Assembly: GCF_042666505.1 (NCBI RefSeq)
Contig: NZ_JBHTDN010000001.1
Coordinates: 806,001-870,000 of the forward strand
DNA from: Parapedobacter sp042666505
GTDB lineage: Bacteria; Bacteroidota; Bacteroidia; Sphingobacteriales; Sphingobacteriaceae
Length of the DNA stretch: 64,000 nucleotides
Direction: 5' to 3'
Shown here in pieces: positions 1 through 9,712 of the stretch; within the stretch, counting starts at the first letter, position 1, and every line of letters starts with the position of its first letter. The notes under the pieces are model-generated. The model did not search any database. It saw only the letters and a program-made list of their open reading frames with translations, and had not been told where the DNA came from. Both the position numbers and the translations under genes were made by a program.

Positions 1-581
1 ACGATACGGATTTGCCGTACTTCATCAGTTTTTTCCGCGCACATTATGCGCAGTACGACTCCTTAGAGGAAGCCTTTTTGCCATCAACCGCCAACAAGGA
101 GTTCCGGGCGGAATATTCAGAATCGTACCCATCGCTTCCCGAGATAGATACGTATTCTTCCTCAAGTTGTTTTTTGGGCAATTTGGCGCTTTCCAATTTC
201 GGGGCAGAACAGATGTTGAATCATTTCCGGACGTATTTTTTCAGTCTGCCGGATGCACCCTTGCGTACACGGAAGCATATCAGTTCGCCGATGCAAAACT
301 CTGCCTGTAAACGACTGAATATGTTTTTACGCTGGATGGTCAGAAAGGATAGTAAAGGAGTAGACTTTGGATTATGGCGACGGATCATGCCGTCCCAGTT
401 AATTTGTCCTTGTGATGTACATGTAGAACGTGTCGCGAGAAAACTTGGATTGATTCAACGTAAGCAGTCGGACTGGAAAACGGCGTGTGAATTAACAGAA
501 AATCTGCGACGGTTGGATGTAAACGACCCGGTACGATATGATTTTGCTTTGTTTGGATTAGGCGTAGAGGGGGAATTATAA
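1..581 (+). CDS. TIGR02757 / DUF2400 family protein, 5' truncated
   Basis: The frame is open to the left edge (first full codon at base 3), so the gene begins outside the window and the TTG at 12 is not a real start. The visible 190 or so residues end with the family's conserved block: FLRWMVRKDSKGVDFGLW, then PSQLICPCDVHVERVARKLG and RYDFALFGLGV. Members of this family are uncharacterised and resemble helix-hairpin-helix DNA glycosylases; no enzymatic role is established. Downstream is a convergent dehydrogenase gene 19 bases away. The family call is confident, the function is unknown. Confidence 0.88.
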   Translation, partial: DTDLPYFISFFRAHYAQYDSLEEAFLPSTANKEFRAEYSESYPSLPEIDTYSSSSCFLGNLALSNFGAEQMLNHFRTYFFSLPDAPLRTRKHISSPMQNSACKRLNMFLRWMVRKDSKGVDFGLWRRIMPSQLICPCDVHVERVARKLGLIQRKQSDWKTACELTENLRRLDVNDPVRYDFALFGLGVEGEL

Positions 582-600
582 AAGTAGGCGCTGATAGTTT

Positions 601-1578
601 CTATCTGTCATATACCTCTGGATTGACGCAATGAGGTATGCGTTGCCCACTGAGCCCCGCTCGGATGTTGTCGACCGTTAACTGCATCATTTTCATCCGT
701 GTTTCGATAGTGGCCGATCCGATGTGCGGCAATATAGCTACATTGGGCATCTGTAGTAAGGGGTTGTCCGGGGCCATTGGTTCGGGATCCGTGACATCCA
801 GGCCCGCGCCCCATATCTGTCTCTCCTCAAGCGCTAGCCTGAGATCGGTTTCGTTATGGATAGCACCCCTCGCAGTGTTAATGAAGATGGACGATGCTTT
901 CATTTTTGAGAAAGCATCACGGTTAAATATCCCCTCTGTTTCGGTACTCAGGTTCGTATGCACGCTGAGGACATCACTTTGCTGCAACAGCTCGTCAAAG
1001 GATACTCTCCGAGCAGCTAACTCCCGCTCAGCAAGTTCGTTATTGCCGCGGTTGTGGTAGATAATGGGCATATCAAATGCGCGATAACAACTCCGTGCTA
1101 ATTCAAAGCCAATGCGGCCCAAACCATAAATCCCAAGGGTTTTGCCGTGTAATTCGATGCCCAGATCGGCCATCGGATCAAAAAAGCCCCAGTTACCACG
1201 TAGGATTTCCTGGTGTTTAAAGATGGCCTTTCGAGCAACATTTTGCATCAGTAGAAAAGCTGTGTCGGCGGTTGCCTTGCTAAGCACTCCAGGCGTATTG
1301 CCAATGGGAATACCTAGTTGGGTAGCCTCAGCCACGTCTACATTGTCGTAGCCTACGCTGCACAACGCTATGACACGAAGGTGCCGGCATTCTTCCAGGA
1401 AATGCCGGTCGATGTGGTTTTTGCCTACGCTGAATAACGCATCGGCAGCCTGGCAGTGCCGAATCAATTCGCTGGGCAAAAGATCCCGCTTTTCTGTCCA
1501 TTCAGAAACCTGATGGCCATCATCTGTTAACGAAGACTTAATGATTTCGGGTAGTATTCGAGTGACAAATATCTTCAT
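601..1578 (-). CDS. D-isomer 2-hydroxyacid dehydrogenase
   Basis: A 325-residue cytosolic NAD(P)-dependent oxidoreductase of the glyoxylate/hydroxypyruvate or 2-ketogluconate reductase type, which reduces 2-keto acids to D-2-hydroxy acids. The Rossmann fingerprint GIYGLGRIGFELA lies near residue 150. The catalytic set typical of the family is visible: Arg in NTARGAIHNE, Glu in DVTDPEPM, and His in LPHIGSAT. Length is normal for the family. The start is the ATG at 1578, followed by MKIFVTR. It is divergent from pyrF with an 86-base gap. The exact substrate cannot be told from sequence. Confidence 0.87.
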   Translation of the reverse strand: MKIFVTRILPEIIKSSLTDDGHQVSEWTEKRDLLPSELIRHCQAADALFSVGKNHIDRHFLEECRHLRVIALCSVGYDNVDVAEATQLGIPIGNTPGVLSKATADTAFLLMQNVARKAIFKHQEILRGNWGFFDPMADLGIELHGKTLGIYGLGRIGFELARSCYRAFDMPIIYHNRGNNELAERELAARRVSFDELLQQSDVLSVHTNLSTETEGIFNRDAFSKMKASSIFINTARGAIHNETDLRLALEERQIWGAGLDVTDPEPMAPDNPLLQMPNVAILPHIGSATIETRMKMMQLTVDNIRAGLSGQRIPHCVNPEVYDR

Positions 1579-1664
1579 CGTAATTGCCTTGTAAATATAC
1601 GGTTTTTGTTTTTTAACCGTAATTTTTGTCTTAGGTTTGCAAAATCAAAATAACAGCCGGCGAT

Positions 1665-2498
1665 ATGACACGAAATGAGCTCATCCACCAAATCAAGATC
1701 AAACGTTCTTTCCTTTGTGTGGGGCTTGACACAGATATCAGTAAAATACCTGCACACTTGCTTGACTATGAGGATCCTATTTTTGAGTTCAACCGTCAGA
1801 TTATCGAGGCCACCGCGGACGTATGTGTGGCTTATAAGCCTAATATCGCATTTTACGAGAGCATGGGCGCATCCGGGTGGGAAAGCCTTCGGAAAACATG
1901 GAATATTTTACCCAAAGACTGCCTAAGCATTGCCGATGCCAAGCGCGGTGACATAGGCAACACTTCGGAAAGGTATGCCCGGGCTTTTTTTGATCAAGCT
2001 CATTCCGGACTTGGATTTGACGCGATTACGGTAGCTCCTTATATGGGGCACGATTCGGTACAACCCTTTCTCCAATTTCGGGGGAAGTGGACGATTGTCT
2101 TGGCACTTACTTCGAATGCGGGCGGGATGGATTTTCAGACCACCTCCGATGCAAGTGGCGTGCCGCTTTTTGAGCGGGTAATTCAAAAAACCAATACGTG
2201 GGGCAACCCTGAGAATCTGATGTACGTTGTTGGGGCTACCCGAGGGCAGGCCTTTGAATCAGTACGGAAGCATGCGCCGGATCATTTTTTACTGGTCCCG
2301 GGTGTAGGTGCGCAGGGGGGAAGCCTCTACGACGTTTGCAAGTACGGAATGACCGCGGATTGTGGTTTACTGGTAAACGCTACACGTTCCGTCATTTACG
2401 CATCCAACGGTACTGACTTTGCAGAACGCGCTCGGCAGGAAGCGCACGCTTTGCAGCAAGAGATGGAACGCGAACTTGTGGCAAGAGGAATCGTTTAA
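1665..2498 (+). CDS. pyrF: orotidine 5'-phosphate decarboxylase
   Basis: Decarboxylates OMP to UMP, the last step of de novo pyrimidine synthesis. The 277-residue length and the DAKRGDIGNTSERYA active-site segment near residue 88 identify the longer (type 2) bacterial form; the Asp-x-Lys-x-x-Asp triad is intact. The C-terminal phosphate-binding part contains LLVPGVGAQGG. A -7-like TAGGTTTG lies at 1632-1639, about 26 bases before the ATG, which fits a Bacteroidota promoter in the short divergent gap. The gene is convergent with the CBS-domain gene, 11 bases apart. Confidence 0.95.
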   Translation: MTRNELIHQIKIKRSFLCVGLDTDISKIPAHLLDYEDPIFEFNRQIIEATADVCVAYKPNIAFYESMGASGWESLRKTWNILPKDCLSIADAKRGDIGNTSERYARAFFDQAHSGLGFDAITVAPYMGHDSVQPFLQFRGKWTIVLALTSNAGGMDFQTTSDASGVPLFERVIQKTNTWGNPENLMYVVGATRGQAFESVRKHAPDHFLLVPGVGAQGGSLYDVCKYGMTADCGLLVNATRSVIYASNGTDFAERARQEAHALQQEMERELVARGIV

Positions 2499-2509
2499 GC
2501 GATATGCGG

Positions 2510-3805
2510 TCAGGCACGTAGGAATTTCACCAGGATTTTGTCAATCCGGTTGCCATCCATGTCCACTACCTCAAACTCGTGATCCTTCCAGTGTATGCGC
2601 TCACCTTCAGTGGGCATGTGTCCTAATTTCAACAAAATCAGTCCGGCGATGGTATTGATGCTGCCCAACCCCGCTTCCTCCTCCTCCGAAATATCAACAT
2701 CAAGCACGGTGAAAAGATCGTCGATCTGATATTGTCCATCAATTAATAGGCTGCCATCTTCGCGAGTGACGATTTCGGGCTTTTCGGCGGTATCGCCATC
2801 GGAAATATCACCAACAAGGCTACTCAGGATGTCATTGATGGTGACGATCCCTTGCAATGCTCCATATTCGTCAAGCACAATAGCTTGGTGTATCTTAGAC
2901 GTTTTAAACTTGTTTAGTATGCTATAGGCGGAACTATTCTCATGCACATAGTTGAGGGGGTAGGTCAGTTGATCGAGTTGGATGGGCTCATCGATAAGGT
3001 ATTGCTTGAGCAACGACTTAATATGAACTACCCCAATGGTGTTGTCCAGACCTCCCTGACACACTGGATACACCGTATGTCCACTTTTTAATATGGTTTG
3101 CTTATGGACCTCATATTCATCATTTATATCTAGCCATACGATGTTGCTGCGGTGTGTCATCAGGTTAACGGCCCGCTTATCGCCCAAGCTGAAAACTCGG
3201 TCTACGATTTCGTGTTCAATATGTTCGATAGCACCTATATCCGCTCCTTCATCAACAAGTGCTTTAATTTCTTCTTCCGTGACAGCATTCTGCGACGTTT
3301 TGATGTTAAGTAACCTGACAATTCCTTCCGTAGTGATACTAAGCAACCATACAAACGGAGCCACGATCTTGCTGAGGATGTTCATGGGGAATGCCACAAT
3401 GGTCGCATATTTCTCGGGAATTGCCAACCCGATACGTTTGGGAACCAATTCTCCCAATACAAGGGTCAGAAATGTAATCGCGATCACCACGATAAGCACG
3501 GAAACCTGTGAACTATACCCATCCATCCAGGCAACCTCTGAAAGGTGGACATCCAATCGTTGAGCAATGGTTGCACCACCAAAAATCCCCGTCAGGATAC
3601 CGATGAGTGTAATGCCGATTTGTACGGTGGAAAGAAATCGATTGGGAGATTCTTTTAGTTTAAGCACCTGCTTGGCAGCGGCATTCTTCCGGTCGATTAA
3701 CACTTGGAGACGAGCTTTCCGACTGGACACGATCGCAATTTCGGAGGCCGAAAAAACGCCGTTCAACAGGATCAACGCCAAAATAATCAGCGATTCTGTA
3801 AGCAT
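2510..3805 (-). CDS. CNNM/CorC-type (HlyC/TlyC family) membrane protein with CBS pair
   Basis: 431 residues. The N-terminal about 190 residues form a DUF21/CNNM membrane domain with four hydrophobic segments (first one near residues 3-20, NGVFSASEIA motif). A CBS pair follows at about 200-330, then a C-terminal CorC_HlyC domain with the EEEEAGLGSINTIAGLIL region. Relatives are implicated in Mg2+/Co2+ efflux or resistance; 'hemolysin' is a legacy name. Its start lies 16 bases after the lon stop on the same strand, so the two may be co-transcribed. The gliding protein GldE belongs to the same superfamily, but nothing here singles it out. Confidence 0.88.
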   Translation of the reverse strand: MLTESLIILALILLNGVFSASEIAIVSSRKARLQVLIDRKNAAAKQVLKLKESPNRFLSTVQIGITLIGILTGIFGGATIAQRLDVHLSEVAWMDGYSSQVSVLIVVIAITFLTLVLGELVPKRIGLAIPEKYATIVAFPMNILSKIVAPFVWLLSITTEGIVRLLNIKTSQNAVTEEEIKALVDEGADIGAIEHIEHEIVDRVFSLGDKRAVNLMTHRSNIVWLDINDEYEVHKQTILKSGHTVYPVCQGGLDNTIGVVHIKSLLKQYLIDEPIQLDQLTYPLNYVHENSSAYSILNKFKTSKIHQAIVLDEYGALQGIVTINDILSSLVGDISDGDTAEKPEIVTREDGSLLIDGQYQIDDLFTVLDVDISEEEEAGLGSINTIAGLILLKLGHMPTEGERIHWKDHEFEVVDMDGNRIDKILVKFLRA

Positions 3806-3821
3806 GTAGCTAAGATAAAAA

Positions 3822-6272
3822 TTAATTTAACAATTTCTTAGCGTTTTTTACCTGTTGTTTCAGCAAGGCGATGTTGACCACTTCATGCATTTCGGAGACA
3901 TAATGGAACGTCAGATCTTTGATGTAGTCTTCCTTAATTTCCACAATATCCTTTTTATTAGCTTTCGAGAGGATTATCTCTTTGATATTTGCCCGCTTGG
4001 CAGCCAATATTTTCTCCTTGATGCCGCCTACGGGAAGTACTTTTCCTCGTAGCGTGATTTCTCCCGTCATAGCCAGCTTTTCCTTTACCTTCCGTTGGGT
4101 AAAGCTGGATGCAAGTGCCGTGAGCATGGTGATCCCCGCAGACGGGCCATCTTTTGGGGTGGCGCCTGCCGGTACGTGTATATGGACGTCCCATTTATCG
4201 AATACGCTATAATCGATACCGAATTCTGCTGCATTTGCGCGGAGGTACGCCATCGCGATGCTTGCAGATTCCTTCATGACATCGCCTAAGTTACCGGTCA
4301 GTGTCAACTTCCCTTTACCGGGACTTAGGCTGGATTCGATGTACAGGATATCTCCACCCACCTGCGTCCATGCCAAGCCGGTTACCACACCGGCAACCTG
4401 GTTCGCCTCGTAAAATTCTTTATCGAAAATAGGAGCACCCAGAATTTTTTCTACCGTTGCAACGTCGACTGGCTGGGGTAACGGATCGTCCATTACGATG
4501 CGAGTGGCAACGCCACGGATGATGGATCCGATTTTCTTTTCCAAACCACGAACACCGGATTCGCGGGTATATTCATCGATTATTTTTTCAATCACTCGCG
4601 GTCGTAGGGAGAAATCTTTGGGAGCAAGGCCATGTGCCTCACGTTGTTTCGGAATCAGGTGTTTTTTGGCGATTTCGATTTTTTCTTCGATGGTGTAGCC
4701 GTTGACCTCGATGATTTCCATCCGATCGAGTAATGCGGGTTGGATATTGCTCAAGGAATTGGCGGTGGCAATGAACATGACATTTGATAGATCGTAATCC
4801 AATTCGACATAGTGATCGTAGAACGCATTATTTTGTTCGGGATCGAGCACTTCCAGTAGCGCAGATGAGGGGTCGCCTCGAAAATCGCTGCCTACTTTAT
4901 CGATTTCGTCCAATACAAATACGGGATTTGAGGCACCTGCTTTTTTCAACGACTGAATGATGCGACCGGGCATGGCACCGATATAGGTCTTACGATGGCC
5001 CCTTATTTCAGCTTCATCGCGTATACCACCGAGCGCCATACGGGTGTATTTACGTCCTAACGCTTTGGCAATGGACTTGCCCAGGGATGTTTTTCCCACG
5101 CCCGGAGGCCCTACTAAACAGAGGATCGGGGCCTTCATGTTGCGTTTTAGTTTTAATATTGCTAGGTATTCGATGATCCGCTGTTTTACCTTGTCCAAGC
5201 CATAATGGTCCCGGTCCAGCACGCGCTTAGCCCGGATAAGATCGAAGTTGTCCTTTGTGAATTCATTCCACGGGAGATCCAACAACAGTTCGAGGTAGTT
5301 AACCTGGACGGAATAATCGGCTGCGGCCGGATTTATACGGGCTAATTTGTCGAGCTCTTTATCAAAATGCTCGCCCACTTCCGCAGACCATTTCTTTGCT
5401 TTGCCACGCTTACGCAGGTCTTCCATTTCCAGGTCGGGCGTATTGCCTCCGAGCTCTTCTTGAATGGTTTTCAACTGTTGGTTGAGGAAATAATCCCGCT
5501 GTTGCTTGTCAAGGTCTCCGCGGACCTTGTTTTGTATCTGTGTTTTTAATTCAAGCAGTTGGAGCTCCACATCCAATTGTTCCAATACCTTAGCTGCTCG
5601 TTTGTCCAGATCGGCAATTTCTAACAGTTGTTGCTTGAAAGACAGGTCAGCATTGAGGTTTGACGAAATGAAATTAATCAGAAACCCCGGGCTTTCGATG
5701 TTCTTAATGGCAATACCGGCTTCACTTGGTATATGTGGAGAAAGCTGGATAATCTGGAGGGCCATCTCTTTGATGGACGAAATCAATGCATTGAACTCTC
5801 TGCTGGTCTTGTGCTTTTTCTCCTCAAAACGTTCAATATATGCTTTTATATAAGGCTCGCTTTGAATAAGTTCCCGTAATCTGAACCGTTGTTTTCCCTG
5901 GATAATGACCGTTGTATTTCCGTCGGGCATCTGCAAGATCTTAATGATCATTGCCACGGTTCCTACTTTGTTAAGTTGGTCAAACGTCGGATCTTCGATC
6001 GCCATGTTTTGTTGAGACACGACACCGATGATCCGATCCCCTTTGTAAGCTTCCTTGACTAATTTAATAGATTTATCTCGGCCCACGGTAATCGGGATGA
6101 CAACACCGGGGAATAACACCGTATTGCGCAATGGAAGAATGGAAAGTGATTCCGGAAGGTCCGCATTGCGCATTTCATCTTCATCTTGCTGGCTTAATAA
6201 CGGAAAAAATTCCGTGTCTTCATTTATAATGGGGATTGCTTGGTTAAAATCAAACGGATCAAAATTGCTCAT
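3822..6272 (-). CDS. lon: ATP-dependent protease La (Lon)
   Basis: 816-residue cytosolic AAA+ protease that degrades misfolded and regulatory proteins. Order: LON substrate-binding N domain (about 45-240), coiled-coil linker, ATPase domain with Walker A GPPGVGKT at 388-395 and Walker B FVLDEID near 452-458, then the proteolytic domain. The catalytic dyad is Ser711 (KDGPSAGIT) and Lys754 (GGIKEKILAA), with the 43-residue spacing usual for Lon. Length is typical. The start ATG is followed by MSNFDPFDF. It is divergent from the TPR gene across a 398-base gap; no heat-shock element was recognised there. Confidence 0.98.
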   Translation of the reverse strand: MSNFDPFDFNQAIPIINEDTEFFPLLSQQDEDEMRNADLPESLSILPLRNTVLFPGVVIPITVGRDKSIKLVKEAYKGDRIIGVVSQQNMAIEDPTFDQLNKVGTVAMIIKILQMPDGNTTVIIQGKQRFRLRELIQSEPYIKAYIERFEEKKHKTSREFNALISSIKEMALQIIQLSPHIPSEAGIAIKNIESPGFLINFISSNLNADLSFKQQLLEIADLDKRAAKVLEQLDVELQLLELKTQIQNKVRGDLDKQQRDYFLNQQLKTIQEELGGNTPDLEMEDLRKRGKAKKWSAEVGEHFDKELDKLARINPAAADYSVQVNYLELLLDLPWNEFTKDNFDLIRAKRVLDRDHYGLDKVKQRIIEYLAILKLKRNMKAPILCLVGPPGVGKTSLGKSIAKALGRKYTRMALGGIRDEAEIRGHRKTYIGAMPGRIIQSLKKAGASNPVFVLDEIDKVGSDFRGDPSSALLEVLDPEQNNAFYDHYVELDYDLSNVMFIATANSLSNIQPALLDRMEIIEVNGYTIEEKIEIAKKHLIPKQREAHGLAPKDFSLRPRVIEKIIDEYTRESGVRGLEKKIGSIIRGVATRIVMDDPLPQPVDVATVEKILGAPIFDKEFYEANQVAGVVTGLAWTQVGGDILYIESSLSPGKGKLTLTGNLGDVMKESASIAMAYLRANAAEFGIDYSVFDKWDVHIHVPAGATPKDGPSAGITMLTALASSFTQRKVKEKLAMTGEITLRGKVLPVGGIKEKILAAKRANIKEIILSKANKKDIVEIKEDYIKDLTFHYVSEMHEVVNIALLKQQVKNAKKLLN

Positions 6273-6670
6273 GAATATTCTTATTTCGTCTTATGCCGGC
6301 GCCATATTGGCAGCCCTGATCATTCGGTAACTATAAAATCTGCTCTTGTAGAGTAATTGCAATGCCTATGCCAATAGCGAACTTTTTCCAAAATTCATTA
6401 CTACGTGGTACCCTTAAGGTATTCCTGCTGAAAAAAAGTCAGCAATAGGAACAGGATGGCTTAAGTTGCTCCCTCGCATATCTATCAGCTAAATTATAAA
6501 AAAAATCAGAAAAGAAAGGCGCAAAAATAATAAATGGAACGATTTGGAGTTGTATGTGTAAATTTCCTTGTGACAAGTTACATGGAGACAAATTGTATTT
6601 GCGTGCAATTATAATTATGTTTGTAGCACGGAAATTGCAGGGTTGGTCAGTCAGAAGGAATTTGTTTAAT
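6273..6670. other. intergenic region between lon and the TPR gene
   Basis: A 398-base divergent intergenic region. The first half, next to lon, shows no gene or repeat that I recognise. The second half is AT-rich and holds the promoter at 6593-6623. An open frame does run from 6554 into the TPR gene, but its first 39 codons overlap this promoter and precede the signal peptide, so they are treated as untranslated. Confidence 0.5.
6593..6623 (+). promoter_or_regulatory. Bacteroidota-type promoter of the TPR gene
   Basis: TTG at 6593-6595 and TATGTTTG at 6616-6623 are separated by 20 bases and match the TTTG / TAnnTTTG consensus of the primary sigma factor of this phylum. Transcription would start near 6630. 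This makes the ATG at 6671 the start of the downstream gene and excludes the upstream one at 6554. Confidence 0.65.
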
Positions 6671-7354
6671 ATGAAAGTGATGAAAAGAAATGAATTGAGC
6701 TTTTATTTGGGAAAATCGAAACGGGTGATTATCAGTGGGATGTTATGCCTGGCGGTATTTGCCACGCAGGCACAGACCACGGAGACGGCTCCCAGCAATC
6801 CCAACGTACGGTTAGGGCAAAAGGCGTTGATCGACGGTGATTTTAAAGCAGCGGCCAACCATTTACAAAAGGCGTTGCCGGCTGAAAGCGGTGATCCGGA
6901 CGTCATGTATATGCTAGGATACTCGCAATATCAAATCGGCGAATACCGGAAAGCGCTTACCTCGTTTGGTAAAGTTATACAGTTACGACCTGATCACGAG
7001 TCGGCTTATTATTATCGTGGGAAAGCAAATAACATACTTGCCGTTCAAACCGATTTAAAAATCAGTTCCAGCAATCGCGAAAAGATGTTGAACGAGGCAG
7101 TGGCAGATTATACCAAAGCTATTGAACTGAACGCCGGTGACGCAAAATACTATCAGAATCGAGGTATTGCCTACCGTGATCTTGGAATTTTGCGGGGAAC
7201 TTCTGGTACAGCAAATTATGACAAAGTACTGGCTACAGAAGCATACGATAAGAGCATTGCCGATTTTGAGCAGGTGCTGGCGATGACACCGGGCAAAAAG
7301 GATATACAAACGGAAGTCAAAAAGGCGAAAGTATACCGGGACAACCTTAAATAA
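6671..7354 (+). CDS. exported tetratricopeptide-repeat protein
   Basis: 227 residues from the ATG at 6671. This start is preferred because the promoter lies just upstream and the resulting N-terminus is a signal peptide: basic MKVMKRNE and KSKR, hydrophobic VIISGMLCLAVFAT, cleavage after AQA. The mature part holds about four TPR units (VRLGQKALIDGDFKAAANHL, VMYMLGYSQYQIGEYRKAL, AYYYRGKANN, KYYQNRGIAYRDLG). TPRs mediate protein contacts; the protein is probably periplasmic. No partner is evident. The gene is convergent with a lipoprotein gene 7 bases away. Confidence 0.82.
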   Translation: MKVMKRNELSFYLGKSKRVIISGMLCLAVFATQAQTTETAPSNPNVRLGQKALIDGDFKAAANHLQKALPAESGDPDVMYMLGYSQYQIGEYRKALTSFGKVIQLRPDHESAYYYRGKANNILAVQTDLKISSSNREKMLNEAVADYTKAIELNAGDAKYYQNRGIAYRDLGILRGTSGTANYDKVLATEAYDKSIADFEQVLAMTPGKKDIQTEVKKAKVYRDNLK

Positions 7355-7361
7355 CGACGTT

Positions 7362-7919
7362 TTATCGTAGCATACCGTTTATTGAATAGCGACTATCACC
7401 GATGAAACAGATAAGTTGTTGTTTGTTGATCTGATAAAGCGAGTCAGGATAGTAGTTAAGCTGTTCAGCGGTTTGGTAAAGCATATTGCCGGATTGATTG
7501 ATGATGGCAATATGCTTTACTTTTCCATTTTCATGTTTTTCAATGGTTATTTTTTGGGTTCGGAGTTCCGGATCAACGCAGGTATAAACGAGTGAATGTT
7601 TCGTGCTGTCTATGCGATAACTTTTCTGCCATGCAGGTTTGTTGATGTCAGAATCTATAAACAGCGCCAACTCATTTTTCCAGTCGTCGATTTGCACGCG
7701 TTTGCTTTCAGAGGCACCGTTTCTTGATACGGTTTTGTCAACCTTCGGTGCTGAGCGGCTCAGCCGATCAGCTTCACGTAGGAAATAATCCTGGAGACTG
7801 AAATAGGAAGTCCGCGTGCCGGATGTGGGTGCCGTGTTGTTGGAACCGGTACAAGAAAAACTACCTGCAGATCCAACGAAAGCCAGAAAGAAATAAAATG
7901 ATCTCCTGCACTGAATCAT
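7362..7919 (-). CDS. hypothetical lipoprotein
   Basis: 185 residues. The N-terminus is a lipoprotein signal: MIQCRRS, a hydrophobic stretch, and the lipobox-like GSFSC with Cys near residue 23, followed by a Ser/Thr/Asn-rich linker. The rest reads as a soluble beta-rich domain (KITIEKHENGKVKHIAIINQ, MLYQTAEQLNYYPDS) that I do not recognise. It lies 16 bases downstream of gpmI on the same strand and may be co-transcribed. The start ATG at 7919 is supported by the signal peptide. Confidence 0.7.
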   Translation of the reverse strand: MIQCRRSFYFFLAFVGSAGSFSCTGSNNTAPTSGTRTSYFSLQDYFLREADRLSRSAPKVDKTVSRNGASESKRVQIDDWKNELALFIDSDINKPAWQKSYRIDSTKHSLVYTCVDPELRTQKITIEKHENGKVKHIAIINQSGNMLYQTAEQLNYYPDSLYQINKQQLICFIGDSRYSINGMLR

Positions 7920-7935
7920 GGTGCGCCCCTTATCC

Positions 7936-9465
7936 TTAAACTAATACTTTTCCGCTCATTTCATGCGGGACAGGCAATTCCATGAGTTTCAGTATAGTCG
8001 GTGCGATATCGCCAAGTTTTCCGTCCGCTATGACCGCGTAGGTGTTGTCGATCAAAATGCAGGGGACCAAATTGGTCGTATGAGCCGTATTGACCGATCC
8101 GTCTTCATTAACCATAAATTCTGCGTTTCCGTGGTCAGCGATTATGATAAATGAATACCCGAATTTTAGACCACATTCGACGACTTGTTGCAGGCACCGG
8201 TCTACGGTTTCCACCGCCTTAACGACCGCTTCAAATACACCCGTGTGGCCAACCATATCGGGATTGGCGAAATTCAGACAGATGAAATCTGGTTGATGGG
8301 CGGTCATATCACCGCATATGGCGTCTGCCACGCCTTGCGCACTCATCTCGGGTTGCAGGTCGTACGTGGCTACTTTCGGTGAGGGAATAAGTATTCGGTT
8401 TTCTCCGATAAATTCCCGTTCGCGTCCGCCGGAAAAAAAGAACGTTACGTGGGGGTATTTTTCCGTTTCCGCGATGCGTGTCTGTGTCTTTCCGTTGGCT
8501 TCCAAGACTTCGCCGAGTGTATTTGACAGGTTTTCTTTTAGGAATAGCACGTCAACTCCGCGAAACGTATCATCATAGGTCGTCATGGTGAGGTAACGTA
8601 ATTCCAATGGATGCATTTCGTATTCAGGAAAATCACGCTGTGTGAGCGCCATCGTAATTTCACGCCCCCTGTCGGTACGGAAATTAAAGCAAACTACTAC
8701 GTCGCCATTTTTTATCGTGGCTATGGGGCTTCCGGAGACATCCGTTTTTACGATTGGTTTAACAAATTCGTCCGTAATCCCTTCTTGGTACGATTGCAGT
8801 ATCGATTGCGTAATATCCCGAGAGGGTGTTCCGACGCCGTGAACAAGCAGATCATAGGCTAGTTTCACGCGTTCCCACCGGTTGTCGCGGTCCATTGCAT
8901 AGTATCTTCCGATCACGGAGGCAAGCTGACCGCCATTCGTCTGAAGGAACTGTTCCAAATCAGCAACGTAGCCAATACCTGAATTCGGATCGGTATCGCG
9001 GCCATCCAGAAAAGCGTGTACAAATACATGGTCGTTTTGCAGTCCCGCATTTTTTGCTGCGACGCATAGCCCCTTGAGATGCCGGGTATGCGCGTGGACG
9101 CCGCCATCGGATAGCAGGCCGATGAAATGCACAGACCTGCCATTGGCGCTAGCGTATTGGAAGGCAGCCTGCAACGTTTCGTTCCGATCAAATTCGCCGT
9201 CTTTTACGGCTTTGTGTATTCTACCTAATTCTTGGTAGACGACTCTTCCTGCACCCAAATTCATATGGCCAACCTCAGAGTTGCCCATTTGGCCCTCTGG
9301 CAGGCCTACCGCTTCACCCGAAGCTTCCAGTTTGGCATGCGGATGACGAAGAAGCAGCTCATCCAGGTAAGGAGTATTTGCCGCTAGAACGGCGTTTGAC
9401 CGATCTTTTTTGCCATAACCCAATCCATCGAGGATTATGAGCGCAACTTTTTTCTTGGTATTCAC
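7936..9465 (-). CDS. gpmI: 2,3-bisphosphoglycerate-independent phosphoglycerate mutase
   Basis: Interconverts 3- and 2-phosphoglycerate in glycolysis with a Mn-dependent phosphoserine intermediate. The nucleophile is Ser63 in MGNSEVGHMNLGAGR. Metal-binding motifs are ILDGLGYG at the N-terminus and ADHGNAE near residue 450. I chose the GTG at 9465 (protein MNTKKKVALIILDG, 509 residues), because the family begins directly before this strand. An ATG at 9501 is in frame but adds 12 residues unlike any homologue. It lies upstream of the lipoprotein gene. Confidence 0.96.
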   Translation of the reverse strand: MNTKKKVALIILDGLGYGKKDRSNAVLAANTPYLDELLLRHPHAKLEASGEAVGLPEGQMGNSEVGHMNLGAGRVVYQELGRIHKAVKDGEFDRNETLQAAFQYASANGRSVHFIGLLSDGGVHAHTRHLKGLCVAAKNAGLQNDHVFVHAFLDGRDTDPNSGIGYVADLEQFLQTNGGQLASVIGRYYAMDRDNRWERVKLAYDLLVHGVGTPSRDITQSILQSYQEGITDEFVKPIVKTDVSGSPIATIKNGDVVVCFNFRTDRGREITMALTQRDFPEYEMHPLELRYLTMTTYDDTFRGVDVLFLKENLSNTLGEVLEANGKTQTRIAETEKYPHVTFFFSGGREREFIGENRILIPSPKVATYDLQPEMSAQGVADAICGDMTAHQPDFICLNFANPDMVGHTGVFEAVVKAVETVDRCLQQVVECGLKFGYSFIIIADHGNAEFMVNEDGSVNTAHTTNLVPCILIDNTYAVIADGKLGDIAPTILKLMELPVPHEMSGKVLV

Positions 9466-9712
9466 GAATGCAAACTTAGTCAAATTGCGGCAAAGTCGCA
9501 AAGTCGCGGAGTCGGGGATGCCCAGTTTCGCAATTTGCAGTTCGGCAACATTACGTGTATGAAATATGGCATGTTTTTCGCTATGTCTTTTTCGGGGAAA
9601 GCAGGGCCTTTTAAAAAGCGGTTTTTTGTAGAAAAAAATCTACACTTCATTTGAGAGACCCGATGTAAATTTGAAATACTAAACGGCGGTAACATTTGAA
9701 TAAACTATTACT

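Noticed and set aside
638..1060. 140-codon plus-strand frame opposite the dehydrogenase
   Set aside because: Antisense to the NAD-binding and catalytic region of the dehydrogenase; no homology pattern.
3093..3563. 156-codon plus-strand frame opposite the CBS protein gene
   Set aside because: Shadow frame of the CNNM/CBS coding sequence, low-complexity Ser/Ile composition.
9480..9695. 71-codon minus-strand frame upstream of gpmI
   Set aside because: Composition unlike neighbours, overlaps the gpmI leader, no motif.
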